Shown: positions 52,071-61,090 of the stretch, piece after piece
Numbering within the stretch: the first letter of the stretch is position 1
Layout of the letters: each line of letters begins with the position of its first letter
NCBI RefSeq assembly: GCF_900168195.1
Contig: NZ_FUYX01000013.1
Location: 62,001 to 126,000 of the forward strand
Reading direction: 5' to 3'
Origin: Allobosea thiooxidans
Lineage (GTDB): Bacteria > Pseudomonadota > Alphaproteobacteria > Rhizobiales > Beijerinckiaceae
DNA: 64,000 nt
Program-made: the position numbers and the translations under genes
Notes under the pieces: generated by a model
Seen by the model: the letters and a program-made list of their open reading frames with translations, nothing else
Database searches by the model: none
Told to the model about the DNA's origin: nothing

Positions 52071-53278
52071 TCGTTCGGCGTTTTCTGCTCTGGGCCCGCA
52101 CGGCGCCGGCCGAGGCGCGCGCAGCCGGCGCCGGGGCGCTGGCCGGGGCCTATCTGCGCTCCGAGATGTCCGAGGACGACCGGCATGAGGCGGAGACGGC
52201 GCTGATCGCGCTGGTCGACGATCCCTCGCCGCTGGTCCGCCGCGCGATTGCGGAGGAGATGGCGCCCTCGATGCGCACGCCCCGCACGCTCGCGCTGGCG
52301 CTCGCCGCCCATCAGAGCGACGTCGCGGCGCTGATGCTTGCCCATTCGCCGGTGCTGACCGAGGCCGATCTGGTGGATGCGGCGGCCGTCGGCGACGTGC
52401 TGGCGCAGCGCGCCATCGCGATGCGCCGCCGCCTGCCGCTCGGCGTCTGCGCCGCGCTGGCCGAGGTCGGCTGCGAGGAGGCGCTGATCACGCTCGCCGG
52501 CAACCGCACGGCGGAGATCCCGGATTTCTCGCTCGAACGGATGGTCGAGCGCTGCGGGGACAGCGGCGCCCTGCGCGAGGCCCTGCTGGAGCGCGTCGAC
52601 CTGCCGACCGGCCTGCGGCAGGCGATCGCGGCCCGGGTCTCCGACACGCTCGCCCGCTTCGTCGCCGGTTGCGGCTGGCTCACACCTGAGCGCAGCGCCA
52701 GGCTTGCGCGGGAATCGGCCGAGCGGGTGGCGGTGGCGCTCGCCGCCGGCGGCGAGGCGACCGATGCGCCGGCCGTCGTCGAGGTGCTGCGCGCCACCGG
52801 GCGCCTGACGCCCGGCCTGATGCTGCGTTCGCTCCTGAGCGGTGAGCCGGCCCTGGCGGAAGCCGCCTTCGTCTCCCTGTCCGGCCTGCCTTCCGGCCGG
52901 GTCGCGGCCCTGTTGCGCGACAGGCGCGGAGCCGGCCTCAAGGCGCTCTGTCGTAAGGCCGGGCTGCCGGTTGCGCTCGAACCGGCCTTCACCGCAGCGA
53001 TCCTCGCCCTCAACGCCCGCGGCTTCGATGCGGGGGGCGCATCCTGCGGCATCGACCGTGAGCTGCTGCGCGCGGTCCTTACCGTCTGCGAGGCGATGAC
53101 GGGGCCGGAAGCGGATGCGCTGATCGCGCTGCTGCGGCGCATGGACGTGGAGGCTGCCTGCGAGCAGGCCCGCCTCATGGCGGATTCGCTGGCGGACGAC
53201 GCGGCGCTCGCCCTGCTGGTCGAGGCCGATCCCAGTTTCCTGGTGGGACTCGAGGCGGCCGATCTGCGCGCGGCCTGA
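52067..53278 (+). CDS. DUF2336 family helical-repeat protein
   Basis: A 403-residue all-helical protein of the DUF2336 family, widespread in alphaproteobacteria and often near cell-cycle or chemotaxis genes. The first half is HEAT-like (ALIALVDDPSPLVRRAIAEEMA and LALAAHQSDVAALMLAHSPVL). ATTRG-like repeats recur to the C-terminus, ending in ALALLVEADPSFLVGLEAADLR. It is translationally coupled to the transglycosylase upstream, so the two probably act together. Confidence 0.88.
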   Translation: MIVRRFLLWARTAPAEARAAGAGALAGAYLRSEMSEDDRHEAETALIALVDDPSPLVRRAIAEEMAPSMRTPRTLALALAAHQSDVAALMLAHSPVLTEADLVDAAAVGDVLAQRAIAMRRRLPLGVCAALAEVGCEEALITLAGNRTAEIPDFSLERMVERCGDSGALREALLERVDLPTGLRQAIAARVSDTLARFVAGCGWLTPERSARLARESAERVAVALAAGGEATDAPAVVEVLRATGRLTPGLMLRSLLSGEPALAEAAFVSLSGLPSGRVAALLRDRRGAGLKALCRKAGLPVALEPAFTAAILALNARGFDAGGASCGIDRELLRAVLTVCEAMTGPEADALIALLRRMDVEAACEQARLMADSLADDAALALLVEADPSFLVGLEAADLRAA

Positions 53279-53284
53279 GCCGGT

Positions 53285-54061
53285 TCAGTAGCCGAACTGC
53301 TCGCGCAGGATGCGCTCGTCCAGGCTGTGGCCGGGGTCGTGCAGCATGACGAGATCGACGCTGCGGTCGATCGCGATCGAGACCGAGCAGACCTCGTCGA
53401 TCTGGGTGTGGTCGGCGACCGCGCTGACCGGACGCTTGTCGGCTTCCAGCACCTCGATGAAGACCTCGGCATGGTCCGGCAGCAGGGCGCCGCGCCAGCG
53501 GCGCGGCCGGAAGGCGGAAATCGGCGTCAGCGCCAGCAGCGGCGCGTCGAGCGGCAGGATCGGCCCGTTGGCCGAGAGGTTGTAGGCGGTGGAGCCGGCC
53601 GGAGTCGCGAGCAGGAGGCCGTCGGCGATCAGCTCCGACAGGCGGACCTGCCCGTCGACCGAGATGCGCAGCTTCGCCGCCTGATAGGAGCGGCGCAGCA
53701 GCGAGACCTCGTTGATCGCCTTGGCCTGGACGGTCGCGCCGTTCTGGTCGACGGCCTGCATCGAGAGCGGATGCACGACGCTGCGCTCGGCCGCCTCGAG
53801 GCGCTTGCGCAGGCCACGCTCCTTGAACTCGTTCATCAGGAAGCCGACCGAGCCGCGATTCATGCCGTAGATCGGCTTGCCGGTGCCGAGGAAGCGGTGC
53901 AGCGTCTGCAGCATCAGCCCGTCGCCGCCGAGCGCGACCACGACATCGGCCGCGGCCGGTGCGGCATTGCCGTAGCGCTCGACCAGCTTGTCGAGCGCCG
54001 CCTGCGCTTCCGGGGTGTCGCTGGCGACGAAGGAGATCGCGCCGAAACGTTCGGTCATCAT
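53285..54061 (-). CDS. nadK: NAD kinase
   Basis: Phosphorylates NAD+ to NADP+. The 258 residues hold [11 protein letters not shown] (GGDG at about 44), [11 protein letters not shown], the [19 protein letters not shown] block and the C-terminal [14 protein letters not shown]. All are standard for bacterial NadK, and the alphaproteobacterial form is of this shorter length. Convergent with DUF2336, seven bases apart. An MBL hydrolase gene lies upstream on the same strand but has its own terminator. Confidence 0.94.
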   Translation of the reverse strand: MMTERFGAISFVASDTPEAQAALDKLVERYGNAAPAAADVVVALGGDGLMLQTLHRFLGTGKPIYGMNRGSVGFLMNEFKERGLRKRLEAAERSVVHPLSMQAVDQNGATVQAKAINEVSLLRRSYQAAKLRISVDGQVRLSELIADGLLLATPAGSTAYNLSANGPILPLDAPLLALTPISAFRPRRWRGALLPDHAEVFIEVLEADKRPVSAVADHTQIDEVCSVSIAIDRSVDLVMLHDPGHSLDERILREQFGY

Positions 54062-54153
54062 GTATCCTGGAGCGGCAGGCCACGGTATCGCCGCAGGCTT
54101 AACACGGCCGGGCCGCTGGCCGCGAGGCCGCGGCAGCGAGAAAGTCGCGCAAC

Positions 54154-54181
54154 GAAAAAGGCCGGGCGCGGGGCCCGGCCT
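54154..54181 (-). terminator. rho-independent terminator for the MBL hydrolase gene
   Basis: On the minus strand AGGCCGGGC pairs with GCCCGGCCT around a 5-base loop, followed by TTTTT (plus-strand AAAAA at 54155-54159). It lies 25 bases after the hydrolase stop and separates it from nadK. Confidence 0.88.
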
Positions 54182-54205
54182 GTCGAAGGCGTTACGGAGA
54201 GCCGG

Positions 54206-55189
54206 TCAGATGGCCGGGCTCCATTGCACCGGCACCATGTCGAAGCCGCTCCCGTCCCTGGCGATGTGCCCGACGGCGGGGAAGGGCGCATGGTAGAAGG
54301 CGACCTGCATCCGCTCGGCCGAAACCATGTCGAGCAGCTTGCGGCGGGTGGCGGCAGCCTGCGGCCCGTCCATGTCGAAGACCGCCGACCAGTCCGGGTT
54401 GCGCACGAAGAGCGCCGGGTGGTTGGTTGTGTCCGACATGATCATCAGCTTGCCGGTGCCGGAGGCCAGGGCGAAGACGGTGTGGCCCGGCGTGTGTCCG
54501 GGCGCCGCGACCGGGGTCAGCCCCGGCAGGATTTCCTTGCCGGGCTCGAACTGCTTCACGTCCTTGGCGATCGGCCCGAAGACGCGCCGCACGCCGGCGA
54601 AGGCGCCCTTCATCGCCTCCGGGGCGGCATTCATCTTCGCGTCGTCCATCCAGAACGCCCATTCCGCTGCCGGCACCATCGCCTCGGCATTGGGGAAGAC
54701 GGCGCTGCCGTCCTTGAGCCGGAAGCCGTTGATGTGGTCGCCGTGGAAATGGCTGAAGACGACGGTGGAGACGTCCTTCGGGTCGAAGCCGGCCGCCTTG
54801 AAGTTCGTCATCCAGCGGCCCGAGGTCGGTGCGCCGGAATCGCCGTTGCCGGTATCGATCAAGGTGAGCTTGCCGCCATGCTGGACGGCGAGCGTCGTGA
54901 AGGTGATGTTCAGCGCGTCCTGAGGCAGGAAGGCCTGCTCCATCGCCTTCTTGACGTCGGCCAGCTCGGCGTTGCGGACGAAGCCTTCGAGCGGGCGGCG
55001 GGCGAAGCCGTCATTGATCGCCGTCAGCGTGATGTCGCCGATCTTGTAGCGGTAGAAGCCAGGGGCCTGGTTCACGGGAACTCCTTGTGCCTTGGCCGGG
55101 CCGAAGCCGGGCAGCTCCAGTGTCGCAGCGGCGATGAGCGCGCCTGTGCCGGCAAGGGCAGCGCGGCGCGAAAAGGGCGTATCGTGCAT
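54206..55189 (-). CDS. Tat-exported metallo-beta-lactamase-fold hydrolase
   Basis: A 327-residue MBL-fold enzyme. The start SRRAALAGTGALIAAATLELP is a twin-arginine signal, so it folds before export to the periplasm. The metal-binding motif is SHFHGDH near residue 148, with a later His in APGHTPGHTVF and Asp in MIMSDTTNHPALF. Similar proteins are broad lactonases or unknown hydrolases; a role in quenching acyl-homoserine-lactone signals is possible but not shown. Confidence 0.87.
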   Translation of the reverse strand: MHDTPFSRRAALAGTGALIAAATLELPGFGPAKAQGVPVNQAPGFYRYKIGDITLTAINDGFARRPLEGFVRNAELADVKKAMEQAFLPQDALNITFTTLAVQHGGKLTLIDTGNGDSGAPTSGRWMTNFKAAGFDPKDVSTVVFSHFHGDHINGFRLKDGSAVFPNAEAMVPAAEWAFWMDDAKMNAAPEAMKGAFAGVRRVFGPIAKDVKQFEPGKEILPGLTPVAAPGHTPGHTVFALASGTGKLMIMSDTTNHPALFVRNPDWSAVFDMDGPQAAATRRKLLDMVSAERMQVAFYHAPFPAVGHIARDGSGFDMVPVQWSPAI

Positions 55190-55266
55190 CGGATGGGTCT
55201 CTCCTCGGGGCGCCGCCAGAGTAGCGGCGAGGGGAGCGCGTTCAACCGCGGCGACTTGCCGATGGG

Positions 55267-55728
55267 TCAAGTTTCCGTGAGCCCGTTCGGCCGGGCAGGC
55301 GCCTGCGGCGAGTCGTCTGCGGCCTTCTCCGCTTCTGGCGGTGGGCGCCGGGCGAGGGCGCGCAGCATCGCGGCGCAGAGCGCGAGAGAGCCCATGACGC
55401 CCTGGCCGGAGCAGTCGGCGACGAGGGCCTGGAAGGCGACCGGGTCGTCACCGGCAAGGCATTGCAGGCTCCAGCTCCAGTCCGGCGCCTTCTGGCGCAG
55501 CAGCGAGACCGCCACGTCGATATCGGCGCTGACGGCGCCGAGCGTCTTCCAGAAGGAGCCATGCTGATAGATGCCGCCTGCGGGCGTGCGCCGGGTGGCG
55601 AGCCGCGTCGGCTTGCGCCGCACGGTGAAGCCCAGCGCCTCGTAGATATCCGCATCCAGCTCGCGGTTCGGCTTGCTGGATGCCTCGCAGCGCGTCGCGA
55701 GGGTGAGAAGATGCGTCCGGTCGTCCAT
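55267..55728 (-). CDS. phage ABA-sandwich domain-like protein
   Basis: A 153-residue protein beginning LLTLATRCEASSKPNRELDADIYEALGF. This block, then WSLQCLAGDDPVAFQALVAD, resembles the phage ABA-sandwich domain family of small prophage proteins. The C-terminus is Pro/Glu-rich. No other phage genes are adjacent, so it may be a lone relic or a domesticated gene. It stands between the Tat-exported hydrolase and a tyrosine-rich exported protein. Confidence 0.55.
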   Translation of the reverse strand: MDDRTHLLTLATRCEASSKPNRELDADIYEALGFTVRRKPTRLATRRTPAGGIYQHGSFWKTLGAVSADIDVAVSLLRQKAPDWSWSLQCLAGDDPVAFQALVADCSGQGVMGSLALCAAMLRALARRPPPEAEKAADDSPQAPARPNGLTET

Positions 55729-55846
55729 TCCGTTCCGTACGGGAATCGAGCAGCGAGCCGCATGCGGCGGCGGTCAGGCCGCGACATCTAACCCATCAGG
55801 AGGCCGGGCGGCCAGCGTTCGATCGCCCGGTCGTGGCCGCCGCAGG

Positions 55847-56428
55847 TCAAGGCCCGACGACGGTGCCGCGGGCGCGGCCGCCAGGCACGCGGCAGGAGCA
55901 GCCGACGCCGAGCGGCGCGGGCTCGTAGAGCGTGCAGACCTTGACCGGCGTGGCGCATTGGCCGCCATCCCCTGCCGGCGCGACCTCATAGGCCGGATAA
56001 ACCGGATAGGCGGGATAGTCCGGGTAGTAGGACGGGTAGCTCGCGATCGCTCCGATCGTCGCGGCGGTGGCAAGGCCCGCGGCGGCGCCCCAATAGGGAT
56101 AGCCGCCCCAGTACCGGCGATAGGGCCGGTAGCCCGCGCCCCAATAGGGCCGGTAACCACCGCCCCAATAGGGTCGATTCGGATAGAAGCCGGGGCGGCC
56201 CCAGCCGCCGCCCTGCCAGCCGGGGCGGAAGCCGGCGCGATAGGCCGGGAAGGCCGGCCTCATGCCCATCGGCCTCATGCCGAGGCCGGGCGCGCCGAGA
56301 CCGTGAGTCCGGAAGCCGCCGCCATAGTGGAAGCTACCTCCTCCGAAACGCGGTTGTGCGGAAGCCGTGAGACCCGTGGCCAACAGCAGCGGAATCGCAT
56401 AGGTGGCGGCGAACAGGAGACGACGCAT
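55847..56428 (-). CDS. exported Gly/Tyr-rich protein
   Basis: A 193-residue protein with signal LLFAATYAIPLLLATGLTASAQ. The middle is a low-complexity Gly/Tyr/Pro/Trp region with repeats of YRPYWG(A/G) (four close copies). A membrane-like segment (GLATAATIGAIASYP) follows. The end holds a compact cysteine block (CATPVKVCTLYEPAPLGVGCSCRVPGG). Such proteins are common in Hyphomicrobiales and may be cell-surface or outer-membrane associated; function unknown. Confidence 0.72.
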   Translation of the reverse strand: MRRLLFAATYAIPLLLATGLTASAQPRFGGGSFHYGGGFRTHGLGAPGLGMRPMGMRPAFPAYRAGFRPGWQGGGWGRPGFYPNRPYWGGGYRPYWGAGYRPYRRYWGGYPYWGAAAGLATAATIGAIASYPSYYPDYPAYPVYPAYEVAPAGDGGQCATPVKVCTLYEPAPLGVGCSCRVPGGRARGTVVGP

Positions 56429-56521
56429 GCGAACCTCCTTCGGGCTTCCCGGACGTTTCCCGGATTGCGCCCGTCCGGGGAAACGCCTTGCGCCCATGCG
56501 TGGTTCCGTGAAGGACGCTGC

Positions 56522-56809
56522 TCAGTCGAACCAGGGGGGCTCGTTGGTGCAGCGATAGCCGACGAAGCAGGCATCGCTGTCGCGGCTCTGGACCCAGGCC
56601 GGCTTGAGCACCTCGTCGCGCAGGCAGAAGCTGCGATCGCGGACGAAGCGGTCATAGGTGAAGCCGCCTGTGCCGAGCACGATCGCTCCGTTGGTCTGAA
56701 CGTCCCGCTGGCTGGCCGCGCAGGGGCGCGTGACTGTCGACGGGCGCGTCTGGGCGGCCGCGATCCCTGCATTCAGCACGAGAACGAGCATGAGAGCGAT
56801 GGCTTTCAT
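56522..56809 (-). CDS. small exported protein with four cysteines
   Basis: A 95-residue protein with signal LMLVLVLNAGIAAAQ. The mature part contains RPCAASQRDVQTNG, FVRDRSFCLRDEVLKPAW and DACFVGYRCTNEP, so four Cys could make two disulfides. No family is recognised. It lies upstream of the Gly/Tyr-rich gene on the same strand, about 95 bases apart, and ends WFD. Confidence 0.65.
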   Translation of the reverse strand: MKAIALMLVLVLNAGIAAAQTRPSTVTRPCAASQRDVQTNGAIVLGTGGFTYDRFVRDRSFCLRDEVLKPAWVQSRDSDACFVGYRCTNEPPWFD

Positions 56810-56936
56810 CGAAGCCTCCCGAACTGGCGAGAACCTGACAACGATTCCGCCCGTCAAACGTTCCTCCGGCACGGCGGATGTCAATCCCGCCACACGACGT
56901 CGTGGCATGACGAGAGCCTGGGAAACCTGAAGAAAA

Positions 56937-57011
<75 letters not shown>

Positions 57012-57183
57012 GCCTCTGGCTGGTCGGCCAAGATTGCCGCCGAGGAAGTAATGCCTCGGCGGTGCCGTAGCGGTTACCAGCCGGTGGCTGCGAGGGCAAG
57101 CGTCTCCGGTGTAGCTGGCCCGGCTGTGCCGCGGATGCAGGCGCCGCGAGGGCCTTCGTGGATCCTGCGGTCCGGCCCGCCGC

Positions 57184-57477
57184 TCAGCCGACCGAACGGA
57201 TGATCTCGCGATAGGCTGCTTCCGGAAATGCCTTGAGGGTCTCGGTGCGGACATTGCCGAGCATGCCGAGCTGCAGGCAGAGGCGCGCCTGCACCGCATC
57301 GTCGGGCGCCTCGCAGACGATCACCATGTCGTATCTGCCCATGGTCATGAAGAAGGCCTTGAACTCGCCTCCCATCTCCTTGATCGCCTGCTTGGCCGAG
57401 TCGAGGCGGCCTGGCGAGGCCGTGACGTTGCGGGCGCCCTGATCGGTCCAATTGGCGAGCATGATGTAGGTCGTCAT
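57184..57477 (-). CDS. GYD domain protein
   Basis: A 97-residue protein of the GYD domain family, a ferredoxin-like fold of unknown function. It starts MTTYIMLANWTDQGARN and contains EFKAFFMTMGRYDMVIVCEAPDDA, with the RYD variant of the GYD motif. The start ATG at 57477 has AGGGAGTAGCG upstream. It stands alone between tRNA-Thr and the transporter. Confidence 0.88.
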   Translation of the reverse strand: MTTYIMLANWTDQGARNVTASPGRLDSAKQAIKEMGGEFKAFFMTMGRYDMVIVCEAPDDAVQARLCLQLGMLGNVRTETLKAFPEAAYREIIRSVG

Positions 57478-57623
57478 CGCGCTACTCCCTGAAACCGGTC
57501 CGGTCTGTTCATCGGAAGTATCGGGCGGCGGCTCGATCGCGCCGCCTGTTAGGATTGGCTTCAGCCAGTCCCGCCGGACCTTACGTAAGGATAGCACAGC
57601 GCGCGGCAGAGGCCGACGGCAAG

Positions 57624-57651
57624 AAAAAAGCCCCGCCCTTGCGGGCGGGGC
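57624..57651 (-). terminator. rho-independent terminator of the MHS transporter gene
   Basis: On the minus strand GCCCCGCCC pairs with GGGCGGGGC around a 4-base loop, followed by TTTTTT (plus-strand AAAAAA from 57624). It lies 25 bases beyond the transporter stop. Confidence 0.9.
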
Positions 57652-57675
57652 CGATATGGCGGTCCGAAGTGAGGA

Positions 57676-59334
57676 TCACTTCAGGATGTCGCGGTCCTTG
57701 GTTTCCGGCAGGAAGAGCAGGCCGATCACGAAGGTGCCGAGTGCCACGATGATCGGATACCAGAGGCCGGAGAAGATGTTGCCGCTGGCGGCCACGATGG
57801 CGAAGGCCGTCGGAGGCAGGAAGCCGCCGAACCAGCCATTGCCGATGTGGTAGGGCAGCGACATGCCCGAGTAGCGGATGCGGGTCGGGAAGAGCTCGAC
57901 CAGCAGGGCAGCGATCGGGCCGTAGACCATCGTCACGAACACCACCAGGATGAACAGGATGCCCGTGGCCTGCAGGGCGCGGCTGTCGGTCAGGACCTGA
58001 CCGATCGACGGCGTCTTCAGGATGGTCGGGTCACCGGCCTTGGGATAGCCGGCGGCCTGGGCGGCAGCGACGAGCTCGGCGGCGGTCGCGGGCGCATCGG
58101 CGCCGTTGATCGAGGCCTTGAGCGGCGAGCCGGCCGGGCCGGGGACCAGATCGTAGTGGATCGAGTTGGTCGCCAGCGTGCGGCGGACGACGTCGCAGGG
58201 CTTGGTGAAGGTGCGGACGCCGACCGGATCGAAGAGCGTGCCGCACTGCGCCGGATCGGAGGTGAGCACCAGCTTGACCGTGTCCGTCGCGGTGATCAGC
58301 TTCGGATTGGTGGTCTTCGCCAGCATGGTGAAGAGCGGGAAATAGGTCAGCGCCGCGATCAGGCAGCCGGCGAGCAGGATGGGCTTGCGGCCGATCTTGT
58401 CCGAGAGCCAGCCGAAGAAGATGAAGAACGGCGTGCCGGCGAGCAGCGACAGCGCGATCAGCAGGTTGGCCGTGGTGCCGTCGATCTTCATCGTCTGCGT
58501 CAGGAAGAACAGCGCGTAGAACTGGCCGGTGTACCAGACCACGGCCTGGCCGGCGGTGCCGCCGAGCAGCGCGATCAGACCGATCTTGGCGTTCTGCCAG
58601 TTGCCGAAGGCTTCCGAGAGCGGGGCCTTCGAATGGGTGCCTTCCTCCTTCATCTTCACGAAGGCCGGCGATTCGGCGAGCTGGAGGCGGATCCAGATCG
58701 AGAAGCCGAGCAGGATGATCGAGAGCAGGAATGGCACGCGCCAGCCCCAGGCCGCGAAGGTTTCCGGTGACATGCTCAGGCGCAGGCCGAGAATCACGAT
58801 CAGCGACAGGAACAGGCCGACCGTCGCGGTCGTCTGGATCCATGACGTATAGAAGCCGCGTCGGCCCATCGGGGCGTGCTCGGCGACATAGGTCGCGGCG
58901 CCGCCGTATTCGCCACCGAGCGCGAGGCCCTGCAGCAGGCGACAGATGATGAAGGCTGCAGGCGCGAGATAGCCGATCGTCTGGAAGCTCGGCAGCAGGC
59001 CGACGACGAAGGTCGAGATGCCCATCACGGTCATCGTGACGAGGAAGGTGTATTTGCGGCCGATCATGTCGCCCAGGCGGCCGAAGAACAGCGCGCCGAA
59101 GGGGCGGACCGCGAAGCCGGCCGCGAAGCCGAAGAGCACGAAGATGAACTTCGCCGTGTCGTTGTCGCCGGGGACGAAGGTCTGGGCGATGTTGGCGGCG
59201 AGCGAGCCCGCCAGATAGAAGTCATACCACTCGAAGACCGTGCCGGCCGACGAGGCGATGATGACTTTCCTTTCTTCCTTGGTCATCGGCCGAGGGGCGG
59301 CCCTCGAGTCCGATGTCTGTGATGCCATGCTCAT
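57676..59334 (-). CDS. MFS transporter, metabolite:H+ symporter (MHS) type
   Basis: A 552-residue member of the MHS branch (KgtP/ProP relatives). The opening IIASSAGTVFEWYDFYLAG and the loop GRLGDMIGRKYTF are diagnostic. LLQGLALGGEYGGAATYVAEHAP is the conserved segment after helix 4. Compared with usual lengths near 430 residues it carries an extra soluble loop of about 110 residues near residue 350, with two cysteines, facing the periplasm. Substrate is probably a small organic acid or osmolyte. GGGGAGACAAGCGCC forms the ribosome site. Confidence 0.9.
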   Translation of the reverse strand: MSMASQTSDSRAAPRPMTKEERKVIIASSAGTVFEWYDFYLAGSLAANIAQTFVPGDNDTAKFIFVLFGFAAGFAVRPFGALFFGRLGDMIGRKYTFLVTMTVMGISTFVVGLLPSFQTIGYLAPAAFIICRLLQGLALGGEYGGAATYVAEHAPMGRRGFYTSWIQTTATVGLFLSLIVILGLRLSMSPETFAAWGWRVPFLLSIILLGFSIWIRLQLAESPAFVKMKEEGTHSKAPLSEAFGNWQNAKIGLIALLGGTAGQAVVWYTGQFYALFFLTQTMKIDGTTANLLIALSLLAGTPFFIFFGWLSDKIGRKPILLAGCLIAALTYFPLFTMLAKTTNPKLITATDTVKLVLTSDPAQCGTLFDPVGVRTFTKPCDVVRRTLATNSIHYDLVPGPAGSPLKASINGADAPATAAELVAAAQAAGYPKAGDPTILKTPSIGQVLTDSRALQATGILFILVVFVTMVYGPIAALLVELFPTRIRYSGMSLPYHIGNGWFGGFLPPTAFAIVAASGNIFSGLWYPIIVALGTFVIGLLFLPETKDRDILK

Positions 59335-59652
59335 GGCGCTTGTCTCCCCTGGTGAAGCCTGAAGCCGGGGGATGCCCGGCTACCTCGTTCCGCGCGCCTC
59401 GCGCTTCTGTCGTGGCGATGATCGCGCTGCCGGACGGCGAAAGAATCCCGCCATGCCAGCCTGGATCAGAGGTTTGCGCGCAGATTGTCGCAGGGGCAAT
59501 CAAGCACTTGGTCTTGCACCGTTCGTCTTAAGACTATTGGGGAGTGCTTGGGCGGCGGCGCGACGATGCTGGATGAGAGGCTTTCGCGCGGCGGCCGAAA
59601 CACTATAATCACAAGTCGGAGGCCGGACCAGATGCGGAAGGGGAGGCGCGCG
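59335..59652. other. 318-base divergent intergenic region
   Basis: Shared upstream region of the transporter and the Pro-rich exported protein. It contains GCCGGGGGATGCCCGGC near 59370 and an AT-richer stretch CACTATAATCACAAG near 59600, a good -10-like sequence for the plus-strand gene. No gene is supported. Confidence 0.45.
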
Positions 59653-60183
59653 ATGTCGCGGCTTGTCGTCACCTTGGCTTGCGCGGTCTTCGTAGCGGCG
59701 GGCCTGTTTGCGCCGACGGCTTTCGCGGCCGGGCGCAGCATCGGGCCGGCGCCGGTGGCCGCCCCGGGTTTTGCCCGCCCCGCCATGCGCTTTAGCCCGC
59801 GTGCGTTGCCGGCGATGCGACCGGCCGGTCCCTGGCGGGCCGGGCGGGCGCATTTGCGCCATCACCGCGGCTTCGACTGGGCCGGAACCGGTTGGCCCTG
59901 GCTCGATACGATGATGCCGGGGCCAGGGCTGACCGTCGTCCAGCGCCCGGCGCCGGAGATCCGGCCAATCGATCCCGACGCCTTCGAGAATCTGCCGGTG
60001 CGCAGCGGTATCCGGCGGGGTCCGACGCCCGAGCCGACGATCTACCGGCTCGAAGGGCCGGCCTCGCGGCCGGTCGCGCGCGTCATCCGGGTGGCGGGCG
60101 GAGATGAGAAGCGGGCCGGCGTCCGCAGCCGGTTCGCGCATGCCGAGACCGGCGCCTTGCTGCTCACCGTGCCGCGCCGCTGA
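59653..60183 (+). CDS. exported Pro/Arg-rich protein
   Basis: A 176-residue protein with signal LVVTLACAVFVAAGLFAPTAFAA. The mature part is rich in Pro, Arg and Ala, includes HLRHHRGFDWAGTGWPWLDTMMPG and ends in a basic tail. No family recognised. The ATG at 59653 was chosen because AAGGGGAGG lies just upstream; an ATG seven codons earlier is possible. It may be periplasmic and structural. Confidence 0.65.
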   Translation: MSRLVVTLACAVFVAAGLFAPTAFAAGRSIGPAPVAAPGFARPAMRFSPRALPAMRPAGPWRAGRAHLRHHRGFDWAGTGWPWLDTMMPGPGLTVVQRPAPEIRPIDPDAFENLPVRSGIRRGPTPEPTIYRLEGPASRPVARVIRVAGGDEKRAGVRSRFAHAETGALLLTVPRR

Positions 60184-60189
60184 TCCCGC

Positions 60190-60996
60190 TCAGCGACGGC
60201 GGCTCGCGACATAGAGCGCGATGGCGGTCGCGTTCGAGACGTTGAGGCTGGTGATCGCGCCCGGAACCTCGAGGCGGGCGACATGGTCGCAGAGCTCGCG
60301 CGAGCGCTGGCGCAGTCCCTTCCCCTCGGCACCCATCGCCATCACCAGCGGGCGGCGCAGCGCGACGTCGTCGAGCGCGACGTCGCCGTCCGAATCGAAG
60401 CCGATCCGCAGGAAGCCGCGCTTGCCCAGAGTCTCCAGCGCATCGCCGAGATTGCGCACGGCGATGAGCGGCACATGCTCCAGCGCGCCCGAGGCGGATT
60501 TGGCGAGGACGCCGGTGGCGGCCGGCGAATGCCGGATCGTGACGATCACCGCGGCGGCGCCGAAGGCGGCGGCCGAGCGCAGGATGGCGCCGACATTATG
60601 CGGGTCGGTGATCTGGTCCAGCGCCAGCACGACGGCATCGTCGGGCAGGCTGTCAAGATCGGGCGAGGGCAGGGGCTCGCAGATGAGGTAGAGTCCCTGA
60701 TGCACCGAATCGGGCGTCAGCAGGCGGTCGATCTCGGAAGGGCGCACGATCTCGGGCTCGACCGGCAAGGTGGTGCCGACGAGTTCCTGCAGCCGCCGCA
60801 GCGCGTTCTCGGTGGCGAGCAGCCGCTTATGCCGGCGCTGCGGGTTGCGCAGCGCCTCGACGACGGGGTGGACGCCGTAGAGCACGGCCTCGTCGATATC
60901 GCCCGGCCGATGCGGCGGCGGTCCGCCGGCACGGCGAGGGCCACCGGGACGGCCTCCCGCGGGCCGGGCATGTTTCGGGCGGAATGGCGGCGCCAT
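60190..60996 (-). CDS. rlmB: 23S rRNA 2'-O-methyltransferase RlmB
   Basis: A SpoU/TrmH-family RNA methyltransferase, most like RlmB, which methylates G2251 of 23S rRNA. The N-terminal RNA-binding domain includes LYGVHPVVEALRN. The knotted catalytic domain has LALDQITDPHNVGAILRSAAAFGA (motif 1), MAMGAEGKGL (motif 2) and EVPGAITSLNVSNATAIALY (motif 3). Length 268 is normal, with a basic Pro/Arg/Gly tail at the start. Confidence 0.92.
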   Translation of the reverse strand: MAPPFRPKHARPAGGRPGGPRRAGGPPPHRPGDIDEAVLYGVHPVVEALRNPQRRHKRLLATENALRRLQELVGTTLPVEPEIVRPSEIDRLLTPDSVHQGLYLICEPLPSPDLDSLPDDAVVLALDQITDPHNVGAILRSAAAFGAAAVIVTIRHSPAATGVLAKSASGALEHVPLIAVRNLGDALETLGKRGFLRIGFDSDGDVALDDVALRRPLVMAMGAEGKGLRQRSRELCDHVARLEVPGAITSLNVSNATAIALYVASRRR

Positions 60997-61090
60997 CGCT
61001 CTCTCCAGACTTCACCGGATTGCCGTGCCACGGCGCGGATCGCTTGGCCAGCGCGAAGACGGCGCCGGGCCCACATCATGGAGGACAGAA

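Noticed and set aside
50966..55567. Long frames of 770 and 746 codons over the transglycosylase, DUF2336, nadK and MBL genes
   Set aside because: Out of frame or antisense to supported genes with full family motifs.
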